A DNA stretch of 64,000 nucleotides from Hymenopus coronatus (taxonomy: Eukaryota > Arthropoda > Insecta > Mantodea > Hymenopodidae): NCBI GenBank assembly GCA_030762935.1, contig CM060887.1:12888501-12952500 (forward strand), in the 5' to 3' direction. This document shows, piece by piece, positions 32,371 to 42,629 of the stretch. Made by a program: the position numbers and the translations under genes. The notes below the pieces were generated by a model. That model was given only the letters and a program-made list of their open reading frames with translations, did not search any database and was not told the origin of the DNA. Numbering within the stretch: position 1 is the first letter of the stretch; each line of letters starts with the position of its first letter.

Positions 32371-33583
32371 CGAGGGTGGTTTGAAAAATTCTCGGTGGCC
32401 TCCCCAGAGATCGCGGCACTACTTGTATGATTTTTTTCCCTTACGTTGGTACACATGTAAAATTACAAGTCATTCCATGCAATACTTGACTGTAGGCAGT
32501 TGTTTGAAGCAGTGGAAGCGCGCATTGCTTTGAAAATGGAGAAATTCGAGCATTCTGCTGTGATACAATTCTTCGTAAAAGAAGGTGTAACACCTCAGAA
32601 ATTCATTTGCGGATTGTAAACGTGTACGGTGACTCTTCACCTTCAATTTCCACTTTGAAGAAATGGGCGGCCGATTTTAAACGATCCACGCGAAGGACGC
32701 CCAAAAACTGTAACCACACCGGAAATCATTGAAAAAGTGCATAACATGATTTTGGAAGATCGGCGTACAAAGATGGGTGAAATTGCTAAAACTCTTGGAA
32801 TTTCCAAGGAACGTATTGGTCACATCTTGCATCAGGAATTAAGCATGCATATCCTCACTGTGGATAACAAACGTATTCGCACAACACTTTCTGAAAAGTA
32901 TTTGGCGCATTTACAAAAGAACAGAAGTGACTTTTTGCGCCGATACGTCACAATGGATGAAACATGGATTCACCACTACAGACGCGAATGCAAGAAGCGG
33001 TCGAGGCAGTGGACACAAGCTGGTTCTTCAGCTCCAAAGAAGGTGGATGGTGTCATCGGCGGGATAGATCATGGCGTCAGTGTTTTGGGATGCCAAAGGA
33101 ATATTGCTGATTATCTTGAAAAATGTAAAACCATTACTGAGAATAATACTATTAAATTCTAACCAAACTGAATGCAAGCATTCGTGAAAACAGGTTAAAA
33201 AAGAAAAAAAATTGTTTTCCATCAGGACAATGCACATACTCACAAAAGTGTTCAGGCAATGGGGAAATTGAGAGAAATGCACTATGAAGTGCTGGAACTT
33301 CCACTCTGTTCCCCAGATTTGGCCCCCTCGGACTTCCATCTGTTTCCAAAGCTGAAGAAATTCCTCGCTGGTAGGCGCTTTTCGTCCAATGAAGCAATTG
33401 CGGCTGTAAATGGGTACTTTGCAGCACTTCCAGTGGAACACTACAGAGGGGATAATGGCATTGGAACACCACTGGACAAAATGTATTGATATTAGTGGAG
33501 ATTATGTTGAAAAATATCACTGCTTTGAAATCATGAATAGTCGCTTTTCACTATCATGCCGAGAACTTTTCAGACCACCCTAG
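32371..33583 (+). mobile_element. Mariner element, nearly full length, disabled transposase
   Basis: TIRs: CGAGGGTGGTTTGAAAAATT at the left; the right end reverse-complements to CTAGGGTGGTCTGAAAAGTT; a TA precedes the left end. The transposase starts near 32537 (MEKFEHSAVIQFFVKEGVTP) and continues through DDPREGRPKT-type linker sequence, MILEDRRTKMGEIAKTLGIS (second HTH) and YVTMDETWIHHYRRECKKRS with the first catalytic Asp. It then has QDNAHTHKSVQAM (second Asp, about 33226) and CSPDLAPSDFHLFPKLKKFL (third Asp, 34 residues later, DD34D). Several frameshifts and stops break it. The 137-codon minus-strand frame across the same bases is a shadow. Confidence 0.92.
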
Positions 33584-33880
33584 AAAGACATTAATATCAG
33601 ATTCAAGAGTATTATTTGAGTTGTTTATGCTATGAGGTCCGTTTTTATACATCCAAAATTGATTTTTGCAATAAACATTCTATATGCTTCACAGAATGTG
33701 AATTTAAGTAAAACAAAACAGTAGTTTTAAAATGCAGAAATTCCTGATGCATATACCTTTGTATTAAAACAGTAAATGTTCCCTTAAATACCATAAGCAT
33801 CCGGCAAGTAACTCATCTTTTGCATGGTTACCATTTCACCGTAATATACCAGGTAACGATCTTGTAGAACTGTCGCAAAG
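33584..33880. other. Unassigned AT-rich stretch
   Basis: About 300 bases without recognised content, between a mariner and a LINE 3' fragment. Confidence 0.35.
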
Positions 33881-34410
33881 CATCCATGTCCTTTACCAGA
33901 TCTTAAGCTTCCTCGTGACTACTTGGCACATCTAAGACGCAGTATCTTACAACAGTGGAAGACACACTGACCACAGCATCCACCAGTAAATTACTCGATG
34001 TCTGCCCAGTACTTAATCTACCTCCGTCTATTACGACTTTTACCCGACAAGACCAGCTACTATGTATTGGTCACGCCGCGCTAACCCATTCCTATCTTCT
34101 GTCTCGTGAACCTGATCCATCATGTACTCTATGCAACTCTGCTCTCACCGTCCCATCATCTGATCACAGCCTGCCCGAGATATGCTGCGGAGCAACTTTA
34201 TCGTGGAGTTCCTAACCTTGGCCGACCAACAATGCCGCAAGAAAGTCATCAACTTCATGAAAATGTGCAAAACTATTAATGGTATTTAAATTGTTGCAAG
34301 TTATTATTGTTAATTAACCACTGTAAGATTTAATGTAACATTTTGTAATTCTGCTTCATTGTACAACTCAGTGTTTATTCGCGACTATAATAAGTTAACA
34401 AAAATACCTA
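33880..34410 (+). pseudogene. Jockey/R1-type LINE, extreme 3' end
   Basis: The frame reads PPSITTFTRQDQLLCIGHAA then ALTHSYLLSREPDPSCTLCN and SALTVPSSDHSLPE. The pattern R-IGH-x-x-LTHSYLLS-x-x-x-P-x-C-x-x-C is the C-terminal cysteine/histidine tail seen after RNase H or RT in R1/Jockey-related LINEs. The 3' UTR runs to about 34410 (GCGACTATAATAAGTTAAC). The RT domain itself is absent. Confidence 0.7.
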
Positions 34411-34875
34411 CTTACTTATGATATGCTCTGTTGTTTTTCTTATCAGCCCATGACGTCTCTGAACTGAACAGTCTGCATTTGTACTTTGTAGTATTTCATT
34501 TTTGCTGCCACCTAGCGACAATTTCAATAATTCGAAAGGCTGCTGGAGTACATTGCAATCGATAGTTGGCTATTTTAACAATTTCAACTGCCATCTATTA
34601 GCATTTTTTTTTCTTCCAAATATCAAAACGGGGTTTTGATGTTAAAAGGCATGGGCGATAGGGAAGATGCGAGTAAGATTATGAATCGCTGAAGTATTGC
34701 ACATTACTGCAATAACAAACAATTCATTTACGTCGGCGTATTATAGTGTGGCCAACCAAAAGCATTTCAAAAGTATGTTCTGCACTTCTGGTTTGCTCTC
34801 TGTATGCACTAACGTTGTTATCCATCCAGAATCTAAGATAAAACTTTTACAATAAAACTGTCTTTTCTTCTTTTT
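34411..34875. other. Unassigned stretch
   Basis: No gene or element recognised before the family H copy at 34876. Confidence 0.35.
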
Positions 34876-35647
34876 ACTTTTTCTAGCACGTATGCACAAT
34901 GTAGGTAGAGAACCTATTGTATTCCACCAAAAACTTGAATACCGAGATTTCACCGTCTTACAGTCCCCTGAATTAAAAAAGGATTTTTAGAAAAGGCCCA
35001 TGTGTGTGTGTCTGTGCGCGCGCGCCTATGAACATAACTCAAAAACGAAGTCTGTACAATACCAAACTTAAAAATCCTCCCACCCCAAATACCCTTTACA
35101 TGGAAACAATTTCGAAAATTTTGATTTCCCCAAAAATGGCTCGAAACGATTCTGATTAACATCCCGTATATTAAATATATGTACGTGGCAAATAAAACGT
35201 ATGTCTGGGAATAGACTCTAAAGACCTTTATTCTGGATAGATTTTGCTGAATTTTGCATAAGTAGTAAACCGTAAGAGATAGACAAAATATTAATACAGG
35301 AAAAATTGTAGATCTCTTAAAACACAAAACTTAATGTCATTTACGTTTTTTCTTGGCATTGACCATTTCCCAGATATTTCAAGTTAGTTGTTTCAGATTT
35401 AAAATACTTACTTTTCTCACACGGAAAGCTGTGAACTTCTGGCCATGCAGAGAACCGGATTTCAACCACATATCAACCAGCTTTTAAAAGATTTGAATAT
35501 CACTTTAGTCTAGCGTATTCCCTTCTACTTACTGTCATTAAGGCAGTTTCTGCTAATGTTTATCTCGATTATCATATAGTACATGGAAGAATATGCTTAC
35601 ACATTTGTTACAGCGATGTAGAGAAAGTCATGTGATCAGAACATCAA
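34876..35647 (+). repeat. Family H copy, full length (772 bp)
   Basis: Starts ACTTTTTCTAGCACGTATGC after TTTTT and ends GATGTAGAGAAAGTCATGTG...ACATCAA with a T-run. The slot reads GTGTGTGTGTCTGTGCGCGC. Confidence 0.88.
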
Positions 35648-35753
35648 TTTTTCAGTATTGCACTATTAAGCTCACAAATGGCCGCACCGTGCTCTTAATT
35701 TAAGAGACAATCAGATCATAATGGAATATACAGAACACAAATACACTAGAGTG

Positions 35754-35960
35754 CTAAATCATAGATACTGGAACGTGACTGTAGTTGGCAGCACTGAGTC
35801 CGGACCGTTGCAGAATTGGGTTGATACGATCCAAGATTTTTGTCACAAGGTTGTTAATGTGCTGCAGCACTCCTGAAATATAAATGTCTTTTGGTTTCTT
35901 ATGAACGTTCTTTTTCACCTTGCTCCCAAAATTGTCATTATACCCAAGTTCTAATTGCAC
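35754..35960 (-). CDS. Unidentified protein-coding fragment (possible exon)
   Basis: The minus strand holds 68 codons of protein-like sequence: QLELGYNDNFGSKVKKNVHK, then KPKDIYISGVLQHINNLVTK, ILDRINPILQRSGLSAANYS and HVPVSMI. It is preceded directly by GGGAACAG, a possible splice acceptor, with an in-frame TAA just before that. No ATG opens it, which fits an internal or terminal exon or a retained pseudogene piece. It is not repeated in the window and does not look like a transposase or RT. Hydrophobic positions at three- to four-residue spacing in GVLQHINNLVTKILDRI suggest an amphipathic helix. I do not recognise the family. Confidence 0.35.
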   Translation of the reverse strand: MQLELGYNDNFGSKVKKNVHKKPKDIYISGVLQHINNLVTKILDRINPILQRSGLSAANYSHVPVSMI

Positions 35961-36039
35961 CTGTTCCCATTAGCGATGTTCACAATAAGCAATATTTGAA
36001 ACTGTCGTTCTGAAAACATTAATGACTGTATATAATTTG

Positions 36040-36205
36040 GGATATATAGTATGGATAGGGAAAGCATTGTATTCCACCCAAAAATTTGGTACCGAGATTT
36101 CACCGCAATGTGTTTTGAGGTCCCCGAGTCCGATAAAAGCATTTTTAGAAAAGGTTTGTATGTATGCCTGTGGACAGTATACCTCAAAAAACGAAGTCTG
36201 TTAAG
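36040..36205 (+). repeat. Family H 5' fragment
   Basis: TATAGTATGGATAGGGAAAG, ATTTGGTACCGAGATTTCAC, GCATTTTTAGAAAAGG and CCTGTGGACAGTATACCTC match the first ~160 bases of the family. It is lost beyond 36205. Confidence 0.75.
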
Positions 36206-36339
36206 CATACCCATCTGTGAAAAACCTAAAATCTACAATTTTGCTTGGAGTTATTTGAAATTTTAACACAGCAATTGCAGTATTAAGAATATTTTACCTA
36301 CATGCTAATTTTCAGATTTTGTTCAAAATAGTTCTTGTG

Positions 36340-36800
36340 ATATTAACATAATTATAGTATTTTATTGCCATTTAATTTACTATTCCACACGATGCAATTT
36401 CAGTTACAGAAATATAATACTTTGAAAAGATGCCTAGCTACATAGGGTTAAAACTTTATAATACGCTTCCAATATAAATTAAGGCTTGTAATAACGCAAG
36501 TTTAAAATACATACTTTTGACAAATTTATTGATCGAAAATGCGTACTGTAACATTGAAGAATTTTGTAAATAATTGTAAACATAATTAGATCTATCATTG
36601 TTAATGAAATATTTTTATCTTTTACATTCCTACTATGTATATACTCCCATCTTATGTAATATATTGATGCTTATATTCATTCATCCACTGTATTTTATAC
36701 TACTTGACAGTACTATTTTATTGTCAATTGTACTTACTTTGATATTGCTTAACTGTAAACAAACACATTAAGCTGAAAATAAATAAATTTTAAAATATTA
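36340..36800 (+). pseudogene. CR1-like LINE 3' end
   Basis: The frame at about 36422 reads FEKMPSYIGLKLYNTLPI, a stop, then IKACNNASLKYILLTNLLIE and NAYCNIEEFCK. The pattern IG-x-LYN-x-LP-x-x-IK-x-C is the typical C-terminal end of CR1/L2-like ORF2 (compare IGIQLYNSLPIEIKN in the LINE at 25283). The tail GAAAATAAATAAATTTTAAAA closes it. Only the extreme 3' end is preserved. Confidence 0.65.
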
Positions 36801-36815
36801 CATGGGATCCGTGTA

Positions 36816-37832
36816 TTACTTTACACGTACTATGAACAGGTATTGTAATGCACCCAAAACTTCGATACCGAGATTTCACCGGAAATATGTTTTGAGACCA
36901 CTTGAGAGAAAGGAAGAAAAAAAAAAAAAAAAAAAAAAAATGGCCGTGTGTGCGCATGTGTCTGTGGCAGCATAGCTCAAACATTAAATACCAAACTTCG
37001 TATCTTCCAAGGGTACGAAAATCTTCCACTCCAACTGCCCTTTATATGGAACATTTTTCGAAAATTTTGATTTTCTCAAAAATGGATTATGATTAAAATA
37101 TCGTATATTAAAGATATTTAGCATGACAAAATGTATATCTTGAATTTTCTGGAAATAGTCTCTGAAGACATCTTTATTCTGGATGCTTTTTGCGGAGTTT
37201 TACATAACTGGCAAACCGTAAGATTGAGAAAAACCTAAACAAAAAAATGTACATCTTTTTAAAATACACAATTTGTCATATACATATTTTTCCTGAAGTT
37301 GTTGCCCTCCGTGGTGTAATGGTTACCATGCTGACGTTATATACCCAAGGTCGCGGGATCAAACCCGACGGACGATGGATTTTTTCGGGCGTAAAAATCC
37401 TTAGCATGTTTCCTTCGGAAGGGCAGTAAAGCCGTGGGTCCCGTGTCATAGATTTACGGCACGTAAAAGAACTTCAAGCCTGACAGAGAGACCTCTGAGC
37501 AAAACTGACCGATCTTTCACGCCCAGTATTGAATGGAATGCCGAGAACCACAGCAGTTAAAGAGCGTCCATAAATAACAAGCCATTTAATTTCCTGGAGT
37601 TGACCGTTTTGGAGATATTTCTTGTTATTGGTTTCAGCTTTAAAATACTTAACTTTTCTCATACGGGAACTTGACTACTCCTGGCAATGCAAAGAAACTG
37701 ATTTCAATCCCATAGCAACCACATTTAAAACATTTGACTCGGTTTAACCTAGTGTATTCCCTTATTTCCCTCCTACTTACAGGGCAGCAAGTAGTAAAGA
37801 GCGTTTCGGCTAGTGTTTATCTCGATTATCAT
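36816..37832 (+). repeat. Family H copy split by a SINE
   Basis: Starts ACTTTACACGTACTATGAAC with a shortened hairpin and includes a poly(A) run at 36917-36938. It is interrupted at 37302 by a SINE, resumes at about 37603 and is lost near TATCTCGATTATCATGAAA, before the 3' end. Confidence 0.85.
37302..37589 (+). repeat. Main SINE, full length with target duplication
   Basis: The head CCCTCCGTGGTGTAATGGTT and CCAAGGTCGCGGGATC lead into TTTTTTCGGGCGTAAAAATC, the core and the tail TTAAAGAGCGTCCATAAAT. The duplication TTTCCTGAAGTTG / TTTCCTGGAGTTG (37289-37301, 37590-37602; one mismatch) is a piece of the interrupted family H copy. A good reference copy for the family. Confidence 0.92.
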
Positions 37833-38331
37833 GAAAACACTTCCTCCAGGCAAGCAGGAGAGAAAGTGAAACATGGAAGGATGTATACAAGTATCTGCTG
37901 CAGCTTGCCAGTAAGCAAGACGTATATATACACTTATCCTAGAACGATTTACTGGTTTCTTAAGGAAGCCTGAACGCGATACTACTTGACCACATGTAGC
38001 ATAAATATAGAGAAAAGGCAGCGTCTCTGTGCAGTGTACAACATCGGCTTTTGCGTCCCTGGGAGTCTAAAATTAACCTCTCCTAGATTCACAAACAGAA
38101 ACCGGAGCAGATGTAACGCTATAGCACAACCATTTTGTCGACGTTCCGACGCAGGAGAACATCTCCTTTATTATTTGTCTTTTATAAGACAGTAACATAA
38201 ACATAGAAACGAATACGATTGAGCAATACGCGTTTACCTTCATGGGTTAAGCCTTTTTAGCCTGTTCCGGCTTCAAAAAACTATGCAAGTTCATCCTTTT
38301 TTTTTTTTGGTTCGTTTGCTTGGAGTGTCTA
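37833..38331. other. Unassigned stretch
   Basis: No recognised gene or element. T-run at 38297. Confidence 0.35.
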
Positions 38332-38458
38332 CGAGGGCGATCCTCAAAGTAACGCACGATTTGGCATAACTAAATAATAACGAAAGATATGAACACAAAA
38401 CTTTATTTACAGTTACAGTACATCTAGGTATTTATTATCACGTGGTACCGGTGTTTCA

Positions 38459-38655
38459 ATGACGATGGATTTTTTCGGACGTCAAAAATCGTTAGCATGG
38501 CTTCCTACGGAAGGGAAGTAAAGCCGTGGTCCCGTGTCGTAGACTTATGGTAAAAGAACCTCAAGCCTGATAAAAGAGGCTTTGAGCAAAATTTAGCGGT
38601 ATTTCACACCCAGTATAGACACAGCAGTTAAAGAGCGTCCATATTCAAAACTCCA
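38459..38655 (+). repeat. Main SINE, head missing
   Basis: Starts GACGATGGATTTTTTCGGAC and then has CGTTAGCATGGCTTCCTACG, CCCGTGTCGTAGACTTATGG and GTTAAAGAGCGTCCATATTC. The tRNA part is lost. Confidence 0.82.
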
Positions 38656-38998
38656 TTTCCAATGCCTATGTTATACTCTTCCGCCGCTATATCTGAGCCA
38701 AGATGTTGAGGTTTTTACCGGTTGCGTATCTTTTCCAATCAAAAAGTCATATATGGTGACCAAGTGAAATACCGGTTTGAATTATTTCATCAACATTTGC
38801 TTTCAGTTCCTTCATAACGATTGATGATATTCCACTCTGGTTCTTCCTTGATTACTCGTAAATTGTGCGCCATTTCCTCACTGAAGAGTTCATTGCATTA
38901 TTACAATACATTTGCGTATAAAATTTCGACCATTTTGTGCATTCATAAAAACGAATTAGTTCTTTGGCGTTAGAAAAATATAACCCCAGAGTTAAAAA

Positions 38999-39837
38999 TC
39001 TGATGTGTTCCATTCACATGACTTTCTCTATATCTCTGTAAATTATTATTGTTAATAAGCTTATCTTTTATTTATTTCATGCTAATCGAGAAAAATTAGC
39101 AGAAATAGTCTTATTTCTTGCTTTATTGTAAGTAGAAGCGAAATAAGGGAGTACCATAGGTTAAAGTGAAAGCCAAAAGCTGGTTGCTATGTCACTGATG
39201 TTCCTCCTTTGTTTGTATGGACAGGAGTTGACAAATTCCTGTATGAGAAAAGTATAAGTTTTTCAAAGCTGAAACAAAGAAAAAGGAATATCTCAAAAAC
39301 GGTCAACTCCACAAAAAAAATGTATATAACATAAATTGTGTGGTTTAACGTGCTCTACATTTTTTGTGGGTTAAGTTTTTGTCCATCTCTTACGGTTTAG
39401 TAGTTATGAAACATTAATCCAGAATAAAATAGTCTTCAGAGGCTATTCCCAGAAAATTCAAAATATACATTTTATTTGGCAGGTAAATAACTTTAATATA
39501 CGATATTTTAATCAAAATCGTTAGCCATTTTTTAGAAAATCAAAATTTTCGAAAAAAAGTTCCATGTGAAGGGTAGTTTGGGGTAGGGGGATTTTTCTCA
39601 AAATCTTCGTGTCGCATCCCTGGAAGATACGAAACTTAAATACCAAGTTTGGTATTTTACCGACTTTTCGTTTTTGAGTTATCGTGTTCACAGACACACA
39701 CGGACCTTTTTCTGAAAATACTTTTTTTGGATACAGGGGACCCTAAAACATATATTTCCGGTGAAATCCCGGTATCGAATTTTTTGGAGTGTAATACATT
39801 CTCTATTCACTATGTACATAGTGAGTATAGAGAAAGT
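38999..39837 (-). repeat. Family H copy, full length (839 bp)
   Basis: Starts TCTGATGTGTTCCATTCACA after AAAAA and ends AGTGAGTATAGAGAAAGT followed by AAAAA. All landmarks are present. It is nested in the element at 38332-39987. Confidence 0.92.
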
Positions 39838-40229
39838 AAAAAGTGGTATCACGTGTTAATACATGTCTTTACAGAATGGAGATAACATAAAAGAATAGAG
39901 TAAGGTACGGTAACTTTGTAAATAAAGTATTGTGTTTCGGTATTATTTAGTTATGCCAAATCGTTCATTACTTTCTGAATGGCCCTCCCTCACACTTTCC
40001 AAGTGTAGTTTACAATTGCTTTTATAAGTTTACTGTTTCATTTAATTCTATCTTCGTATCTCATGGTGAGTTACCCGGAAGAGGATATTCCCTTATCCTG
40101 AGAAGATGAGTCAGGAAGCTCATGCACTCCGAACTCAAATGTATATTATTTCAAGATTTCATCATCCTATACGAACTGTCTTATTTCAATTGTTATTATT
40201 TTTATTGTACTTTATTTGGCGCGGAAATT

Positions 40230-41235
40230 GTTTTGAGTATGGCATGGGTGCGACAGTACAATGTGACTGCGAAGGTTCTACGGCAGCATAACGACGATGA
40301 TGGATATGCTTTTGTGTTTAGAGAACATACTTAAAATACATCGTAAATGATTTTGCCTAGTTTGAATTTACGCAGACATTCACATTGTAAGTGGGAAAGA
40401 CGGAAGGGAGAAGGCAGAACAGAATTGTTTGGTAGTGTTTAACGCCCAATTTAACTACTTGTGGCACCGCAGTCGATGACTCTAGTGATACATGAGTGGA
40501 GATGGAGCACCGGTGGAATGCGTTGGCGGGGGAAACAGGAGAAAACCCGCCCTACGCCGCTTTATCCACCACAAATCTCACATGAGGTCGCTTGAGATCG
40601 AACCCGGGCCGTCTAGGTGAGAGGCGAGTGGTCTAACCACTCGGCCGCAGAACAGAAATGCACAGTGTGTGATATGATAGACTGTGACAACATAGCTGTA
40701 AGCCGATGATGGATATGATTTTCTATTTGAACATATTTAATATAACACACTGTAAATTGTTTTACCTAATTTTAATTTGTGCAGAAATTCACATGGCAAG
40801 CGGGAGAGAGAGAAAACGGATATGTACTGGTATATTTGTGTTCAGTGGTGACGGCGGCAGCTTAGTTATAACAATTGCGGATACGATTTACATACTTTAA
40901 TATACCTAAAACGTTTTACCTAACTCGAATTTACGCATAAATTCATGTTTTGAGCAGGAGAGATGGAGAGGGGAGTGTGGAATGTGTGCTATGGTAAAGT
41001 AATTAAGCTATTACGGATGGAAGAACGTGGCTGTAACGATGATTATGGATCCTATTTTCTATCAAGAAAATATAGACCCATTAACAGTTAATTTCTGGCG
41101 CGAAATGAAATGCACAAAATCTGCTGCATTCGTCGCGACCTTGCGGTAACGTCTGCCATTTCCTGCAGGCTTTGTCACTGCCATACCTGCGAAGTTAGAA
41201 CTTACTTTTTGCCCGTCCGTCGTTCGAGATCTGGT
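40230..41235 (+). repeat. Partial copy of the repeat-carrying element (family V)
   Basis: Contains three degenerate units marked by GATGATGGATATG-like and ATTTTCTATTT motifs (about 40290, 40705, 41037). The shared tail from CCATTAACAGTTAATTTCTG through GAAATGAAATGCACAAAATC to GAAGTTAGAACTTACTTTTT follows. It lacks both terminal inverted repeats. A SINE interrupts it at 40425-40646. Confidence 0.75.
40425..40646 (-). repeat. tRNA-derived SINE, third type, with perfect target duplication
   Basis: The duplication GCAGAACAGAA (40414-40424 and 40647-40657) is perfect. On the minus strand the head reads GGCCGAGTGGTTAGACCACT, CGCCTCTCACCTAGACGG and CCCGGGTTCGATCTC, close to a tRNA with A- and B-boxes. 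The body (TTTGTGGTGGATAAAGCGGC, GGTTTTCTCCTGTTTCCCCC) differs from the main SINE. 222 bp. Confidence 0.9.
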
Positions 41236-41499
41236 AGACTCGTGGTAGCCTAAGTATAGTTTGTGCTCCTACCCAGGCAAGGGCTTAGCCACAGGAATGA
41301 GGAGGATGGTTTAGGTTGGGTAATACTGAGGTTTCAAGTGATGAGGTAGCGCTAGATAGGCTCCTGGAACGGTTGCATTTTCAGGAGCAGCATCCTTTTC
41401 CTCTGCTCCGCTGGTGTTTGATTTGAATAAGTTGTTTTTGTTGGAGAATTTTGAATGACCACTCCCAATGTTGGGAGGGGGAGGGGAGTACTTAGTTCA

Positions 41500-42388
41500 G
41501 CTAATTTGCTGTTGGCGGTTTGAAGTCGTTACCGGGGGTGCCCGCAAGCCATGCGGGAAACCCGATACCGCCTATATCGGCGTTTATTAGGTAAGTAATT
41601 CTCCAGCGATCTGACAAATGCGTTCGCATGTTCACCCAATCTGGCGTAGAATTTCTGAGCCCGGCGCCTAATTATATCCTCCATGTATGGGAGGGGGTCG
41701 TCTCCTTAGCGCGGTGGTAGCGCAGCTTTTTCCCCCGCTGGGAGACTTGGACCGGGGTGCACTCAGCCTCGTGAGGTCCCTGGGGGGGCCAATTGAGGAG
41801 CTACTTGATGGAGAAGTAGCAGCTCCAGGTCGTGAGGACCGCATTAACCGGCCGGGAGGGGCTCGTGGCGCTGACCACGTCTCACCCTCCAATACTGCAC
41901 CCCATCCATGACGTCTGTAGTGGACCGAGATGGGGGACTCAGCGGCCGGGCGGTAGGCCAAGCTTCCCCATGAGCTGTCGTGCCATGGAGTTATGTTATG
42001 TATGGGAGGGCCGAAGCTTCATGTAATAGCCTCTCTGGGAAACGTCGACATACAGAATGATTGACTGGGGTCCTCTATTCTGTATCCACTGTAACCAGAG
42101 GTCTGCTGACATACCCCACACTTCGCAGATATAGAGCATCAGAGGGATTAGGAGCGCCTTGAAAGGACGTAGCATTAAGTGAACATGCATTTGGGAGGCC
42201 AGAACAGGGTAAAGGAGAGCTACCGCCCCCTTCGCTCTGCCCAAGGTTCCCTGCACGTGTTCATGAAAAGTTAAGCCCTTATCAAGAGTGATGCCCAGGT
42301 ATTTGATGAAATTTCCCCACTCTATCCTCTGGCCCTGGTAGGAGAAGTTGGGAAAAATGACACATTTTTTTAAGCACTTAATGAACAA
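41500..42388 (-). pseudogene. Jockey-type LINE, ORF2 C-terminus, split by a SINE
   Basis: From 42388 on the minus strand: FIKYLGITLDKGLTFHEHVQ, RAKGAVALLYPVLASQ, then LLIPLMLYICEVWG, the RT thumb region of Jockey/R1-like elements. A SINE interrupts at 41696-41997. Past it, the other frame reads MEDIIRRRAQKFYARLGEHA then NAFVRSLENYLPNKRRYRRY, a typical basic C-terminal end, closing near 41545. The palm with the catalytic YADD is missing. Confidence 0.78.
41696..41997 (+). repeat. GC-rich SINE-like insertion with perfect 13-base duplication
   Basis: Flanked by ATGTATGGGAGGG at 41683-41695 and again at 41998-42010. The insert opens TCGTCTCCTTAGCGCGGTGG and TAGCGCAGC, like a tRNA A-box region. 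It contains CCCCATCCATGACGTCTGTA and GGGGGACTCAGCGGCCGGGC. About 62% GC, in strong contrast to its surroundings. The 97-codon and 74-codon frames across it are not genes. Confidence 0.82.
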
Positions 42389-42629
42389 GCATTGACTATT
42401 TCATAGCTGTGAAGTGGATAGCACATTTTATTTACTAATAATTTTGTCTAAGATATTATTTATTTTATTGAATTTTTTTCCCCACCTCTAATCACTGATA
42501 ATTGGGAAAAGCTTTAGGAATTTTACAATGTAAACACAAACTGATTTTATGAAACATGTAACACATACAATTACTTCCATTCAATTAATAGAAACAGCTT
42601 CACATTTCTCATATTTTTCAAAAATTCTG

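Larger units (their letters stand above)
38332..39987. mobile_element. Mariner-like TIR element carrying a SINE and a family H copy
   Basis: The left end CGAGGGCGATCCTCAAAGTA continues with ACGATTTGGCATAACTAAAT (38358). The right end, reverse-complemented, reads GAGGGCCATTCAGAAAGTAA and continues with the same ACGATTTGGCATAACTAAAT. The inverted repeats span about 50 bases with few mismatches, and a TA precedes the left end. Inside are a truncated SINE (38459-38655) and a full family H copy (38999-39837). The residual host sequence is about 0.6 kb, with no readable transposase, so it is either a non-autonomous mariner or a deeply decayed one. Confidence 0.75.

Noticed and set aside
33028..33520. 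Minus-strand frames of 137 and 122 codons
   Set aside because: They are antisense to the mariner transposase, whose catalytic motifs read on the plus strand.
41668..42026. GC-rich frames of 64-97 codons that look like a gene
   Set aside because: They lie in a SINE-like insert with a perfect target duplication; the long frames result from its high GC content and lack of stops.
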